A stretch of 58,042 nt of DNA from Terriglobales bacterium (GTDB lineage Bacteria; Acidobacteriota; Terriglobia; Terriglobales; Acidobacteriaceae). The translations under genes and the position numbers were made by a program. The notes beneath the pieces were generated by a model. That model was not told where the DNA came from, did no database searches, and saw only the letters and a program-made list of their open reading frames with translations. The DNA lies in the NCBI GenBank assembly GCA_035624455.1, contig DASPRM010000060.1, positions 1-58,042 on the forward strand, in the 5' to 3' direction. Shown piece by piece: positions 16,704 to 26,143 of this stretch (position 1 is the first letter of the stretch; each line of letters begins with the position of its first letter).

Positions 16704-17684
16704 ATGGTCCCTCCCCTGCTAGACAACCCTATTGTGCTCCAGCAATTGCGACGAAAATTGCTGCGCTGGTACTACCGCCACCAACGCGATCTCCCCTGGC
16801 GTCGCACCTCGGATCCTTATCGGGTATGGGTTTCCGAAATCATGCTTCAGCAGACGCGAGTGGCTGCGGTGTTGGAACACTATGAACGCTTCTTGAGAAA
16901 ATTTCCGACGCTCGCGAGCCTGGCCTCGGCCAAAGAATCGGCTGTGCTCGCCAGTTGGAGCGGGCTGGGTTACTATCGGCGCGCCCGCAACCTGCACGCG
17001 GCTGCAAAGAAAATGGCCGCTGAATTCGCCGGACAAATCCCGAGGGGGATTACACAACTTCGAGAGCTACCTGGAATCGGGCGGTACACGGCAGCCGCCG
17101 TTGCCAGCATCGCCTTCCAGGAACCTGTGGCAGTGGTGGATGGCAACGTTGAAAGAGTGGTTAAGCGGTTGTTTGCTGATGGCGCTGGCAGCGAAACAAA
17201 AGTTTGGGATGCGGCTGAAAAATTACTAAGCCGCCGTCGTCCCGGGGACTTCAACCAGGCGATGATGGAACTCGGGGCCGAGATCTGTCTGCCACGCGAA
17301 CCTCGATGCCGCCTTTGTCCGCTGTTCGCGTGGTGCCGGGCGCGTGGCACATTGCCGTCGCTGCCGGCAAAAGAAGTGCGCCGCCGGATGGAATTGCGCT
17401 GCGATCTTCACAGTGACTGCGATCGCGTGTATCTGGTGCGGCGCAGGAGCAGCACGAATCTCATGCCGGGGATGTGGGAACTGCCCGTGCACCCCTTTGC
17501 AGGAAACAAGAGCCGTCCCGCCGCGCTGTTCAAACATTCCATTCTGTCTACCGACTATCGAGTCCTTGTATTTCGCTGCAATGGAAATGCCCAAGGCGGA
17601 AGATGGATCAAGCAATCGCAGTTGGCGGAACTTCCCCTGACCGGCCTTGCACGGAAGATCTTGCGGCATTTTCAGCTCATTTAG
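16704..17684 (+). CDS. mutY: A/G-specific adenine DNA glycosylase
   Basis: About 326 residues from the ATG at 16704 (the frame stays open to a TTG at 16677). It removes adenine mispaired with 8-oxoguanine. Visible: RDLPWRRTSDPYRVWVSEIM at the N-terminus, the EIMLQQTRV motif with the catalytic Glu, the helix-hairpin-helix LPGIGRYTAAAVASIAF with the following Asp in VVDGNVERV, and the 4Fe-4S cysteines in CLPREPRCRLCPLFAWC. The C-terminal NUDIX-like domain that recognises 8-oxoguanine is short. Next gene, 26 bp on, is a thioredoxin-fold peroxidase, so the pair may serve oxidative damage defence. Confidence 0.95.
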   Translation: MVPPLLDNPIVLQQLRRKLLRWYYRHQRDLPWRRTSDPYRVWVSEIMLQQTRVAAVLEHYERFLRKFPTLASLASAKESAVLASWSGLGYYRRARNLHAAAKKMAAEFAGQIPRGITQLRELPGIGRYTAAAVASIAFQEPVAVVDGNVERVVKRLFADGAGSETKVWDAAEKLLSRRRPGDFNQAMMELGAEICLPREPRCRLCPLFAWCRARGTLPSLPAKEVRRRMELRCDLHSDCDRVYLVRRRSSTNLMPGMWELPVHPFAGNKSRPAALFKHSILSTDYRVLVFRCNGNAQGGRWIKQSQLAELPLTGLARKILRHFQLI

Positions 17685-17710
17685 AATCAAAGGACGAGGA
17701 GATTTTGGAT

Positions 17711-18208
17711 ATGGCTGCATTAGCAGCTGGAATGACCGCCCCTGAGATCCATTTGCCTACCTTGGAAGGTAAGAAGTTTTCATTGCACGCAGCTCTGAAG
17801 AAGGGCCCGGTGATCGTGGTCTTTTTCAAGATTTCCTGTCCAGTTTGTCAGTTTGCCCTGCCCTACATAGAACGAATCTATCGAGCCCTGAAAGGCAAGA
17901 ACGCAACCGTGATCGGTGTATCGCAGAACACCAAGCAGGACACGGCCGCCTTTATCGAGGAGTACGGCATAACTTTCCCCATCGTGCTCGACGAGCGCCA
18001 GCATTATCCAGTTTCGAACGCCTACGGAATCACCAATGTCCCTACGGCGTTTTACATCACGCCAGGCGGCGAGATTGAAATTTCCAGTGTGGGCTGGTCG
18101 CGTCCTGACCTGGAAGACATGGCGCGAAAATTGGCGGATGATTTAAGTACTCATAAAATCAACGTGATCCGGGCAGGTGAAGATGTGCCCGACTTCCGCA
18201 CAGGTTGA
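17711..18208 (+). CDS. Thioredoxin-fold peroxidase/redoxin (AhpC-TSA/Redoxin family)
   Basis: 165 residues from the ATG at 17711, which follows GAGGAG at good spacing. AGMTAPEIHLPTLEGKKFSL opens the fold; the active site is FFKISCPVCQFALP, a CxxC where peroxiredoxins have one Cys and an ordinary residue, so it may act as a thiol reductase or as an atypical 2-Cys peroxidase (BCP/ResA-like). The cis-proline region reads TNVPTAFYI. No signal peptide, so cytoplasmic. Downstream of mutY by 26 bp, probably one operon. Confidence 0.88.
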   Translation: MAALAAGMTAPEIHLPTLEGKKFSLHAALKKGPVIVVFFKISCPVCQFALPYIERIYRALKGKNATVIGVSQNTKQDTAAFIEEYGITFPIVLDERQHYPVSNAYGITNVPTAFYITPGGEIEISSVGWSRPDLEDMARKLADDLSTHKINVIRAGEDVPDFRTG

Positions 18209-18718
18209 GGATCGTTGAATTGAGCCGCAGGTTGCGGCCCAAAACAAGACAGAGATTCCTTGCCACGATCCGCTTGAGCTATGGCCTCCGCTCTTTCTTG
18301 CATATATCGGGAAGCGACTCAGATTGAGAAAAGCCGGACTGGAAGCCATATTCCGACCAATTCCGAAGTCCAACTGTTTGACTACCAAGAAAAAGTCTTG
18401 CCAAGAATGTATGTTCCTGAATATTATCCACAGCTTGCTGGCAGAAACACGGCCAGCAAATCTGGCCGCAAGGCCAGCGGACTTGGTTGATGTTTCGGTA
18501 TTCTGCAGCGCCACTTGACACAAAGATTCCGGCTCTTCTACTGCTCCGCTGAAATTCCACAGGCGGAGGGTGGGGAGCCCTTTGGTTTTGCGGCAACGTC
18601 CAGACACAGAAACACAGCCTGGTCCTCTCGCATCGGGAACGCTGCCTGACAATAAAGGGAGGCGTTAATGATCGAGAGGAAAAACTGACACCCAGCGCAG
18701 AGGCGAAAGGAGTAAGGT
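18209..18718. other. 510-bp region upstream of the cold-shock gene
   Basis: No convincing gene. A small hairpin (GCCGCAGG/TTGCGGC) lies just after the redoxin stop near 18222-18237 and may end that transcript. The right part is probably the promoter and leader of the cold-shock gene; cold-shock mRNAs often have long structured leaders, but no motif is certain. Confidence 0.4.
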
Positions 18719-18922
18719 GTGAGAGAAAAAGGCACGGTAAAGTGGTTCAATGGAGCCAAGGGTTATGGCTTCATCCAGCGCTCCACAGGAGAAGACGTTT
18801 TCGTCCACTATTCAGCCATCCAGGAATCGGGTTATCGGTCCTTGAATGAGGGTGAGATGGTGGAATTCGATCTGTTGAAAGGCCCCAAGGGCTACCAGGC
18901 AGCCAACGTTAGCCGCGTCTAA
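18719..18922 (+). CDS. Cold-shock protein (CspA family)
   Basis: A 67-residue single cold-shock domain. The RNA-binding motifs KGYGFIQR (RNP1) and VFVHYSAI (RNP2) are present after [11 protein letters not shown]. Such proteins melt RNA secondary structure. It starts at GTG 18719 with a strong AAAGGAG ribosome site. A rho-independent terminator follows 20 bp after the stop. Confidence 0.97.
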   Translation: MREKGTVKWFNGAKGYGFIQRSTGEDVFVHYSAIQESGYRSLNEGEMVEFDLLKGPKGYQAANVSRV

Positions 18923-18941
18923 GGACTTTCCTCTGAAAGTG

Positions 18942-18968
18942 AACCCTCCCGGAAAGGGAGGGTTTTTT
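18942..18968 (+). terminator. Rho-independent terminator of the cold-shock gene
   Basis: Nine-pair stem AACCCTCCC/GGGAGGGTT with a five-base loop, followed by six T. It lies 20 bp past the cold-shock stop codon. Confidence 0.9.
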
Positions 18969-19032
18969 GTTGCTGTAATCTGGATAGCGGCTCGGGTGAC
19001 AATGCAAACTGACCCACAACCTGAGTTTACTG

Positions 19033-20895
19033 CTACTTGACTTCGAGAGAAACGATGTCGCCGTCGCTAGTGCCGCCGGCCTTGTAGTTCACCAGGACAC
19101 TACGGTTGCGCCAATCGCAGGAGAAGGCATCCTCACCTACCAGCAGCATCTTCTTATAGTCGGAAGACCGCATCTTCATGGTCTTGCCGTTGGCGATCAC
19201 GGTTAGCACTGCCGCCGGGGGCGCTGAGCAGTCGCAAGCGATCAACTTGCCGTAGAGGTACTTCACGGGACGAGTATCGGCCACTGGTTGCTCGGCTGGC
19301 TTTTCCTCGTCACTCGAGAGGGGCGCCGTCTTGCGCCATTGCGGAGCCGTGATGTCGTCTCGCGCTCTGGGAGTGCTGCGTGGCTGGTTCTTGGCAACCC
19401 CCAACCCCGGGCCAATGCCCACCGTAGTTTTGCCCTGCTTGGCCAGATCGAGAGTCTTCAACTGCTGCGCGGCCAGTTGCACGATCTTCGGATTGGAGCT
19501 CTTCTGCAGGCGCAGGAGAACCGCCTCTGCCTGGTCCCAGTTCTTATTCTGCAGATACAGATTCCCGAGATTGATGCCATAAAACTCGTTGCTCGGGTTC
19601 AGCTCTATGGCTTTCTTGATCGCCGTGAGAGCGGCGGGGTAATCGCCGGACATGCTGTCAGCATAAGCCAGCAGGTTGTAGGCATCGGCGAGCGTGGGAT
19701 CCAGTTCGATGGCGATCTGAAGCTGGCGTTTCATTTCTGCCACATTATCCGGTGGACGGCCGGCCAGCACGGCGCGGCGATTCATTAGCAGAGCGACCAG
19801 ATAGTGAACCTTGGCATCGCGGATATCTTTCCTGGTTGCTTCCTCGAAGTAGCGCTCAGCCGTGGCAAAGTCACCTTTAGAGAGGTAGCTGTAGCCCATG
19901 CCCCGGTTGGCGATTGGATCTTCCGGGTCCCGTTTGAGAATTTGCTGGAATTCGCCGACCGCCTGGTCTTTGTAGTCCTTGGAATGAGCGTGCAAGTCTG
20001 CCAGTGTGGCCTGAATTGTCACCTCATCCAGACGGCGCACGACGTAGGTACTTTCATCCATCTGAGGTGCAGGTACGCGAAATGACTTGCCTTTGCCGTC
20101 AAAGTAGCCGTGTAACGTCTTGTCCAACTGAGCGGGCTCCATGCCAAAAGCCTGTTGAATCGCCTCGGGAATGGGAACCTTCTCAATCTGTGCCAGTTGG
20201 AGGTATTTCGCGGCTTCCGCCATCTTTTGGTTCGACATCAGCCAATGCATCACCAGCCAGGATTGCGCGTAAAAGATGGTACGCGTATTGCCTTCGTTGT
20301 AGGCGCTGGAATCGTGCTGCACGCCGAAAAGATCGACGACCGTCATCCAGGAAGTATTGGTAAGGATCTGCGGCAGACCCTCCGGCACTTGTCCGTACTG
20401 GACTTCCTTCTTGTCGAACCGCAGGGTGGAAAAATATTCGGCAAAGCCTTCATCGAACCAGGGGGGAACGGGCGGCAGGTTGCCATGCAGCAGCAGATGA
20501 GCGTATTCGTGGAAGGCGGTGGTCCAGCCGGGTTCAACCGAAAGATCGAGCACGATGAAGTTCTCGTCATCAGCTCCCTGGAAGAATCCCGTCAGGGAGA
20601 CGGGCTGCCCCTTCCACAGCGGCGCATAAGGAATCATCTCCTGGGTCGAGCGAAAAGCCACAATCTGCAAAGGCGTGGATAGATTGACGCGTGACCGATT
20701 GAAGATGGTGCCGAACAGGCTGCGCATCTGCTCGAATCGAAGAAGAATCGCGCGCCCGGCTTTATCTCCGCCGTCGGTGACAAGAACGAAGTGCGGCGAA
20801 CGGATCTCAATCCATCCTTGGTCCGCGGCGGGAGCATAGAGTGTCAGCAGAAGGAAGAAAATCAGGGTGAGACGAGATTGCGGATGGCGGCCCAT
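19033..20895 (-). CDS. Secreted peptidase-MA/DUF1570-like protein with TPR repeats
   Basis: A 620-residue exported protein (signal LTLIFFLLLTLYAPAA). Residues 25-270 form a gluzincin-like domain with H129EYAH133 and a downstream glutamate in FDEGFAEYFS near residue 155, the layout of metallopeptidases of the MA clan and DUF1570. Residues 300-470 hold tetratricopeptide repeats (for example ANRGMGYSYLSKGDFATAER and ADAYNLLAYADSMSGDYPAA). The C-terminal 150 residues are partly disordered and end in a small beta domain with DCSAPPAAVLTVIANG. Probably acts in the periplasm on cell-surface protein or peptidoglycan-linked targets; no substrate evidence. Transcribed alone. Confidence 0.87.
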   Translation of the reverse strand: MGRHPQSRLTLIFFLLLTLYAPAADQGWIEIRSPHFVLVTDGGDKAGRAILLRFEQMRSLFGTIFNRSRVNLSTPLQIVAFRSTQEMIPYAPLWKGQPVSLTGFFQGADDENFIVLDLSVEPGWTTAFHEYAHLLLHGNLPPVPPWFDEGFAEYFSTLRFDKKEVQYGQVPEGLPQILTNTSWMTVVDLFGVQHDSSAYNEGNTRTIFYAQSWLVMHWLMSNQKMAEAAKYLQLAQIEKVPIPEAIQQAFGMEPAQLDKTLHGYFDGKGKSFRVPAPQMDESTYVVRRLDEVTIQATLADLHAHSKDYKDQAVGEFQQILKRDPEDPIANRGMGYSYLSKGDFATAERYFEEATRKDIRDAKVHYLVALLMNRRAVLAGRPPDNVAEMKRQLQIAIELDPTLADAYNLLAYADSMSGDYPAALTAIKKAIELNPSNEFYGINLGNLYLQNKNWDQAEAVLLRLQKSSNPKIVQLAAQQLKTLDLAKQGKTTVGIGPGLGVAKNQPRSTPRARDDITAPQWRKTAPLSSDEEKPAEQPVADTRPVKYLYGKLIACDCSAPPAAVLTVIANGKTMKMRSSDYKKMLLVGEDAFSCDWRNRSVLVNYKAGGTSDGDIVSLEVK

Positions 20896-20966
20896 ATTTG
20901 GCCCGTTCCAGAGCGGTCTGAGGAAATGCTAGCACGATCTGCGGAGCTGCGAGAGGTACCGAAACG

Positions 20967-21022
20967 CAAGCTCCTTCGACTCGGGCGCGGATTGCTATAC
21001 CGCGGCCTCGATCGGATGACAA
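20967..21022. repeat. Palindromic intergenic element ending in GATGACA
   Basis: CTCCTTCGACTCGGGC on the left and CCTCGATCGGATGACA on the right frame GCGGATTGCTATACCGC, which can pair GCGG with CCGC. It matches the frame of the 11391-11444 element (TTCGACTCGG ... GATGACA). It lies between the peptidase-MA gene and the zinc-ribbon gene, which are divergent. Confidence 0.5.
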
Positions 21023-21124
21023 CGGAAAGTTGGCCTTAACATACTCCTGTCGATGGCGGCCAAGGTCATTGCGCGCCACCGCCAGAAGTGAGAAGCTACC
21101 ACGTTCCCTCGGAGAGAACTCTTC

Positions 21125-21544
21125 ATGAGCGACAGAAAATACCGCCAGCCGGGATATCAGGATCGCGGCGAGGACAAGTCGCAAAAGCGAGAACCACGTC
21201 CCAAGAAGCAAGAGACTTTCGGTCCCCGCGCACTGCAGATGCCTGGAACACGGACTGTCTCCCGCTGTGCGCAATGCGGTACCATCCTGCAGATGCTGAC
21301 CGAGCCCTTAGAGCAATGTCCTAAATGCGGATTTGCGCTCCACTCCTGCAAGCAGTGCACGTACTTCGATCCCGCGAGCCGTTTTGAGTGCCGGCAGCCG
21401 ATTCCGGAGAGGATTTCACCCAAGGATACACGCAACGATTGCCAGTTCTTCTCTATCAAGACCACTGTGGAACGAGAGACCTCGACCGCTGCCAGCCGGG
21501 TTGACGACGCGCGACGTGCCTTTGAGAACCTTTTTAAGAAGTAG
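21125..21544 (+). CDS. Small zinc-ribbon-like protein of unknown function
   Basis: 139 residues. A charged N-terminal tail (about 45 residues) precedes paired cysteines CAQCG and CPKCG, then a second cluster CKQCTYFD and ECRQP and a final DCQFF. The spacing suggests two zinc sites. The C-terminal ending RRAFENLFKK is typical of acidobacterial proteins of this kind. No family name is certain. It converges with the RsbW-like gene 21 bp downstream and has no membrane segment. Function unknown; a nucleic-acid or protein-binding adaptor is possible. Confidence 0.82.
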   Translation: MSDRKYRQPGYQDRGEDKSQKREPRPKKQETFGPRALQMPGTRTVSRCAQCGTILQMLTEPLEQCPKCGFALHSCKQCTYFDPASRFECRQPIPERISPKDTRNDCQFFSIKTTVERETSTAASRVDDARRAFENLFKK

Positions 21545-21565
21545 GCTTACTACAAGGCAGGATTG

Positions 21566-22063
21566 TTACGAAGCAGGATTCGCCTTCCGCATGTGAACTT
21601 CGGAGCCATTATTCTGGAAATGCACCTCGTCCATGAGCGCACGAATTAGGAAGAGCCCTCGGCCGTGCGTGAGATGAAGGTTTTCTTCGCTGCAAGGATC
21701 GTGCAGGTCATTGGGATCGTATCCATCCCCCGGATCCCGCACGATTATCGTTATACCGCGAAAACGGTCGTAAGCAACCCAGCACTGGATGGATTTGCTT
21801 TCATCGTGCTTGCAACCGTGAAGCACAGCGTTGGCCATCGCCTCCTGCAACGCCAGAGCCACCTCGAGGTGAACGCCTGATTCCTCGCCCATTTCTGCCC
21901 GCGCGAGCTCGGTGACTGCGTCGACGACTGGCGCAATTGCCTTCACTTCCGCTGAAATTTCAAAGTACAGCCGCGCAGGTTGTTGGGAGCACCCTTGACT
22001 GCAATGGGGCATGGCTTGAGGTTGCGGTACGGTTGACGTCATTAGGCGAATTGGCGAACTCAT
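21566..22063 (-). CDS. RsbW-like serine-protein kinase / anti-sigma factor (HATPase)
   Basis: 165 residues with the GHKL ATPase fold of anti-sigma kinases. The N box is LALQEAMANAVLHGCKHD, the G1 box VRDPGDGYDPND and the G2 box THGRGLFLIRALMDEV. Such kinases bind a sigma factor or phosphorylate a STAS anti-anti-sigma protein. A STAS gene exists 26 kb away at 48371 but not beside it. The first 35 residues look disordered, and a later ATG (22042) may be the true start. Divergent from the receiver-PilZ gene, with 126 bp between. Confidence 0.9.
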   Translation of the reverse strand: MSSPIRLMTSTVPQPQAMPHCSQGCSQQPARLYFEISAEVKAIAPVVDAVTELARAEMGEESGVHLEVALALQEAMANAVLHGCKHDESKSIQCWVAYDRFRGITIIVRDPGDGYDPNDLHDPCSEENLHLTHGRGLFLIRALMDEVHFQNNGSEVHMRKANPAS

Positions 22064-22189
22064 CGAGCGAAACTACAGTTTAGATGCACCATCCGGATTT
22101 CGGATACTGAAATTAATACAGACAGCCAGCCTTGCCGGAACCAACCCTGACACTTTTTTGCATCTGGAGTAGCTCTACTATGGGCGGCA

Positions 22190-23179
22190 ATGGCCTCGCA
22201 ATCCCTTGTGTTGTGCAGGGATCCCGAAGTTCTTCGTGTTTTGTGCCCGCTACTGTTCGAAATGAACATGGGCGTAGAGATCTGCCTGGGATTCACCGGA
22301 GCCACCCGCCTGCTGCAAAAGCGCAAGTTCGACACCGTGATTGTCGAGCTGGAATCTTCCGGCAGCGGCCTGGACCTGCTTCAGCAACTGCGCAATGACG
22401 CTACCCATCAGGGCACCATCGCCGTTGGAGTGGTGGATGACTACAAGCTCATGAAGTCGGCTTTCGCCCAGGGAGCGAATTTCGTTCTCAGTAAGCCTGT
22501 ATCGGTTGAAGATGCCATTCGCATCCTGAATGTGACGAAGGGCCTGATTACACGTATGGTCCGCCGCTTTTTGAGGATTGCGGTGGGAAGCATTTCTCAC
22601 GTGAACTTGTCAGATGCTTCTGAGCCCGGTGTGATCATCGACCTCAGCGAAGGCGGAATGATGTTCCAGGCTCTGGACACGCTTGCCCCCGGGGCCATGT
22701 TGCCCTTGACCTTCTTCATTCCTGGGACTAAGACGCGGATTCGGGCACGTGCTCACGTGGTCTGGTCAGACCCGTCGGGGCGCGCAGGGGTCGAGTTTGA
22801 TCAAATCAGCGACAGCGACCGCCGCCGGCTGAAGCAGTGGGTGACTGGCAGCGTTCACGAAGCGGGATCGACGGCAAGCGCCATCGCTGCCGCCTCGACT
22901 GCAGCCCTCCTGCCTGGGCGGGTGCGCCTGCTGGCGCGCTGGATGCGGCCGTTTGCGGTTGCAGTGGATTTTCTGATTGTGGCGCTGGCGGCTGTCTTGT
23001 TTTGGCTGATCGGGGTGTGGTTTGGCCATCCCGCGCACCTGCGGCTTCCGTCAACTTTCTTTATTAGCATCGCGTTGTTCACCGCAGGCCTCTATGCAGT
23101 GCTGTTTCGCATCACAGAGACACGCATGCCTGGTCGGCGTGTGGTGGAGCTGCTGATATCGGTGACAAACAGGGACTAA
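22190..23179 (+). CDS. Degenerate receiver - PilZ - two-helix membrane protein
   Basis: 329 residues. Residues 1-125 have the receiver fold (VIVELESSGSGLDLLQQLR, GANFVLSKPVSVEDAI), but the phosphoacceptor Asp is replaced by E53, so it probably does not take phosphate. Residues 125-225 are a PilZ domain with an arginine-rich RMVRRFLRIAVG and the DLSEGG motif, expected to bind cyclic di-GMP. Two hydrophobic helices follow (about residues 262-285 and 294-314). The likely arrangement is a membrane-tethered second-messenger sensor. No target gene is adjacent. Divergent from the RsbW-like gene. Confidence 0.85.
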   Translation: MASQSLVLCRDPEVLRVLCPLLFEMNMGVEICLGFTGATRLLQKRKFDTVIVELESSGSGLDLLQQLRNDATHQGTIAVGVVDDYKLMKSAFAQGANFVLSKPVSVEDAIRILNVTKGLITRMVRRFLRIAVGSISHVNLSDASEPGVIIDLSEGGMMFQALDTLAPGAMLPLTFFIPGTKTRIRARAHVVWSDPSGRAGVEFDQISDSDRRRLKQWVTGSVHEAGSTASAIAAASTAALLPGRVRLLARWMRPFAVAVDFLIVALAAVLFWLIGVWFGHPAHLRLPSTFFISIALFTAGLYAVLFRITETRMPGRRVVELLISVTNRD

Positions 23180-23379
23180 GACTTGAGTCGATCGGTTTTC
23201 TGGATCCCGGGCACTAAGAAGTCTGCTGGCAGGCAACCGTGGTGGCCCTTCGAGCGGCACAACCGGCGCTCACACATCCTTTACAGAATTTACTGGCAAG
23301 CGCCACACCGGCAGGTTTCCAAGCGCCGGCTGCTCAGGTTTCTGCCGCGAGCGGCCTGCCACTGAATTGCCATCCCTTC

Positions 23380-24168
23380 TTATGGTTGAACTGGGCTGGC
23401 GGCATCCTGCTTGGGCTTGCCTCCGCCACCGGCAGCCATTCCTGCACCGATTGCACCAGCAGCGGCAGCGCCGGCAATAATGTAACGGGCGTTTGAACCC
23501 TTCCCAGCAACCACGCACTTGCCGTTCGTGTGTAGAGTTTTGTTGATGATCAGTGTCGTCCCGGGCTGCACGACCTGTGAGCAGTCTCCTTCCGTCACCC
23601 TCAGTGCTTCTTCATGAGCGGTAATGCGGATTTCGTCTCCCTTGGAAGAAACGTCATATTTGGCAGCCGGAGGTCTGGCAGGAGAGACTGTAATCTCCCG
23701 GATCAATAGCGACAGCCCGGAACTGGTGGTGATCTGCGCCATGCCGAAGGCCAGCTCGGGTTTGGATTTCTGAAAAGTCAGGGCGGTGTCCGCGGATAGT
23801 AAGAGCATGCTCCCCGCGGCTGTAATGCGCGCACTTCCATCCGCATCGGTCTGGACCATCTCACCCGGAAATACCAGCGAAACCTCGCTTACAGGTGTAT
23901 GGTTCACCTGCACTGAGCCGGTCGAGTAGAGGACAGCAGAACCATTTTCCTGGCTGGTTCTCGGGCCAGTCTCTTGGTTTGCGTTTGCCGGACTTTGCGA
24001 AGGAGGAGCCTGCGATGGGAGCGGACTTGGGGACGAAGGCGCGCTCTTGCTAGACGTATCAGTATCCTGCCCGGTAGCTTGCGGCAGGGCAAAGAATGTC
24101 TGCGCGAAGATGAGCAGGCAGGCCGTCCCATGCCTCACGTGTCTTCTCAGGAGAATGCAAAAGCCCAT
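23380..24168 (-). CDS. Secreted FecR-like protein of unknown function
   Basis: 262 residues from the ATG at 24168; the frame continues to a GTG at 24213. A hydrophobic signal segment (ACLLIFAQTFFALPQ) is followed by a Ser/Pro/Gln-rich linker to about residue 75, then a beta-rich domain with GSVQVNHTPVSEVSLVFPGE and DGSARITAAGSMLLLSADTAL, similar to FecR-type domains that bind surface polymers. A glycine/alanine-rich hydrophobic tail (YIIAGAAAAGAIGAGMAAGG) precedes a charged end, so the C-terminus may also insert in a membrane. Convergent with the PilZ protein gene. Function unknown. Confidence 0.8.
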   Translation of the reverse strand: MGFCILLRRHVRHGTACLLIFAQTFFALPQATGQDTDTSSKSAPSSPSPLPSQAPPSQSPANANQETGPRTSQENGSAVLYSTGSVQVNHTPVSEVSLVFPGEMVQTDADGSARITAAGSMLLLSADTALTFQKSKPELAFGMAQITTSSGLSLLIREITVSPARPPAAKYDVSSKGDEIRITAHEEALRVTEGDCSQVVQPGTTLIINKTLHTNGKCVVAGKGSNARYIIAGAAAAGAIGAGMAAGGGGKPKQDAASPVQP

Positions 24169-24327
24169 CTCCCACCAACGTAGGAGATGATCGATGAGGG
24201 CGTCAAACCACACCAGTAATTTCGCTCGTTACGCCAGTATCGCCAATAGTGAACTGTATTCCCGGCCAGTGTCCGCATGGACAAGCTGAACATTCGAAAA
24301 CCCCTCACCATCGGAAGTAAAGCAGAC

Positions 24328-25878
24328 TCAGCCCAGACGGGGTTCACGCTTGTGCCAATCTGTGGCTTGTTCGTAAGCGTGGGCAAGACGGAGAAGCGTC
24401 GCTTCCCCGCCCGCTGAACCGGTGATTTGCATGCCTATCGGCAACCCTGTCTGGGTAAAGCCACAAGGCACAGAGATAGTCGGCAGCCCTAAAAAGTTGA
24501 TCGGCCGCGTATTGTGCAGCATGAGCAATTCCTTAGCCCGCGCGCTGTTTGGATCGCTCTCCAGGTCCGCAATCGCAAAGGGAGGCACCGTAGTGGTGGG
24601 AGTAATCAGAACGTCGACCTGATCGAACACTCGCGAAACGGAACGCCGCATCAGGTCCATCTGACGCCGGGCCTGAATGTAGGTGGAAGTTGTGACATCT
24701 GCCCCGGCCTGAATTCTCCTGAGTGTCGGCGGCTGGTAGAGTTCAGGGCTCTTGGATACATAGTCTTTATGGTAGGCATAAGCTTCCGCCTGGAAGATCG
24801 GGGTGTATGGGCCGGTGATGGAGCCATAGGTACGATCAGTCGCCAGCGGCGTGATGTCGCGCTGCGTGGCAGTGAGCGTCTTCAGAACAGACAGGGCTGA
24901 CTCCATGGATGTCTGAATCTCAGAGTGGAGCCCCTCGTAAAAGAAATCGCGCAGAATCCCAACGCGAAACGAAGAGCTCTTGGTGTCGAGCGCTTCGACG
25001 TAATCCGGAACCGGAGTATCGCTGCTGCCAGGGTCCTGCGGATCGTAACCGGCGATTACCTGGAGCACCAAAGCAGCGTCCAGTGCTGTGCGCGTGATCG
25101 GGCCGACGTGGTCAAGCGACCACGCCAGCGGGATCACTCCGGAAGTGCTGACGCGTCCGTAGGTCGGCTTTAGGCCAACGACACCGCAATATGCCGACGG
25201 CTGCCGGATGGAACCGCCAGTGTCGGAACCGATGGCCGCATAGCACAATCGCGCCGCCACTGCCGCTGCCGAGCCGCCGGAGGATCCGCCCGAGCTGTAC
25301 GCAATGTGCCACGGGTTGCGAACCGGGCCGAAATAGCTGATCGCGGAGCTGCCCCCATAAGCGAACTCGTGCATATTGAGCTTGCCCAGCGTCACGGCTC
25401 CAGCTTGCTTGAGGCGGCGCACAATCTCCGCATCCTGAGTGGGAATGCGATCCTGGAATACGCCACTACCAGCCGTCGTGCGCACGCCCGCTGTATCAAC
25501 CAGGTCCTTCAGGGCTATCGGAATGCCATGCAACGGACCTTTCCAGCTGCCTCGCTGGATTTCTGCTTCTGCCTGACGCGCCGCAGCCAAGGCGGATTCA
25601 TCAGTGACAGTAATAAATGCGTTCAACTTCGGCCCAAGCCGCTCTATCCGCTGCAGACACCCCTGGGTCAGTTCGACGGGTGACACTCTCCTGCTGCGTA
25701 TCAGTTGAGACACTTCGCTGAGGCTCAACTGGCTGAGATTTGTCCCTTGTCGCATTTGGTGGGAAGCGGTATCCGTGTGAGTTGCGTGGATGTCAGGCAT
25801 GAGGGAACCTGCTGCTCCGGCTAAGGCGCTCTTCATGAAAGCTCTGCGAGACTGTGGACTCTCGCTCAGCGCAGTCAT
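24328..25878 (-). CDS. Tat-exported amidase (GatA-type amidase-signature family)
   Basis: 516 residues. The N-terminus SRRAFMKSALAGAAGS is a twin-arginine signal. The amidase-signature core has the catalytic lysine in IALKDLVDTAG, the cis-serine in SSGGSSGGSAAAVAA and the nucleophile serine in AIGSDTGGSIRQPSAYCG. The length is typical of amidases that are not part of the GatCAB transamidase, and no gatB or gatC is present. It should hydrolyse an amide outside the cytoplasm. Divergent from the tryptophanase-like gene. Confidence 0.95.
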   Translation of the reverse strand: MTALSESPQSRRAFMKSALAGAAGSLMPDIHATHTDTASHQMRQGTNLSQLSLSEVSQLIRSRRVSPVELTQGCLQRIERLGPKLNAFITVTDESALAAARQAEAEIQRGSWKGPLHGIPIALKDLVDTAGVRTTAGSGVFQDRIPTQDAEIVRRLKQAGAVTLGKLNMHEFAYGGSSAISYFGPVRNPWHIAYSSGGSSGGSAAAVAARLCYAAIGSDTGGSIRQPSAYCGVVGLKPTYGRVSTSGVIPLAWSLDHVGPITRTALDAALVLQVIAGYDPQDPGSSDTPVPDYVEALDTKSSSFRVGILRDFFYEGLHSEIQTSMESALSVLKTLTATQRDITPLATDRTYGSITGPYTPIFQAEAYAYHKDYVSKSPELYQPPTLRRIQAGADVTTSTYIQARRQMDLMRRSVSRVFDQVDVLITPTTTVPPFAIADLESDPNSARAKELLMLHNTRPINFLGLPTISVPCGFTQTGLPIGMQITGSAGGEATLLRLAHAYEQATDWHKREPRLG

Positions 25879-26143
25879 CGGCGCTGATTATAGACACAGG
25901 TCGGGATGGCAAATCGAAAGCAACCCCTGCGAAGCCAGTCTGGCCGACCCTGCACATCAAACACATCTCATTCCCCCTCAACGGCGGACTCCTTTATTAT
26001 CAGGGCGGTACGAGTCGGCATATCAACTGGAATAGGCCCCGCCACTAACTGCCTGTGGAGCCCGCACCCGCCCCGGTGACGAGCATCACGTCAGCGGCCG
26101 GCCCAAGAGATATGCTGATGCCGATACTCTGGGGAGTACTGCC

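Noticed and set aside
17474-17710. N-terminal extension of the redoxin inside mutY
   Set aside because: It overlaps mutY out of frame, and the ATG at 17711 has a good ribosome site and a conserved start.
18143-18652. 169-residue minus-strand frame before the cold-shock gene
   Set aside because: Low-complexity composition without motif; it overlaps the redoxin end and the cold-shock leader.
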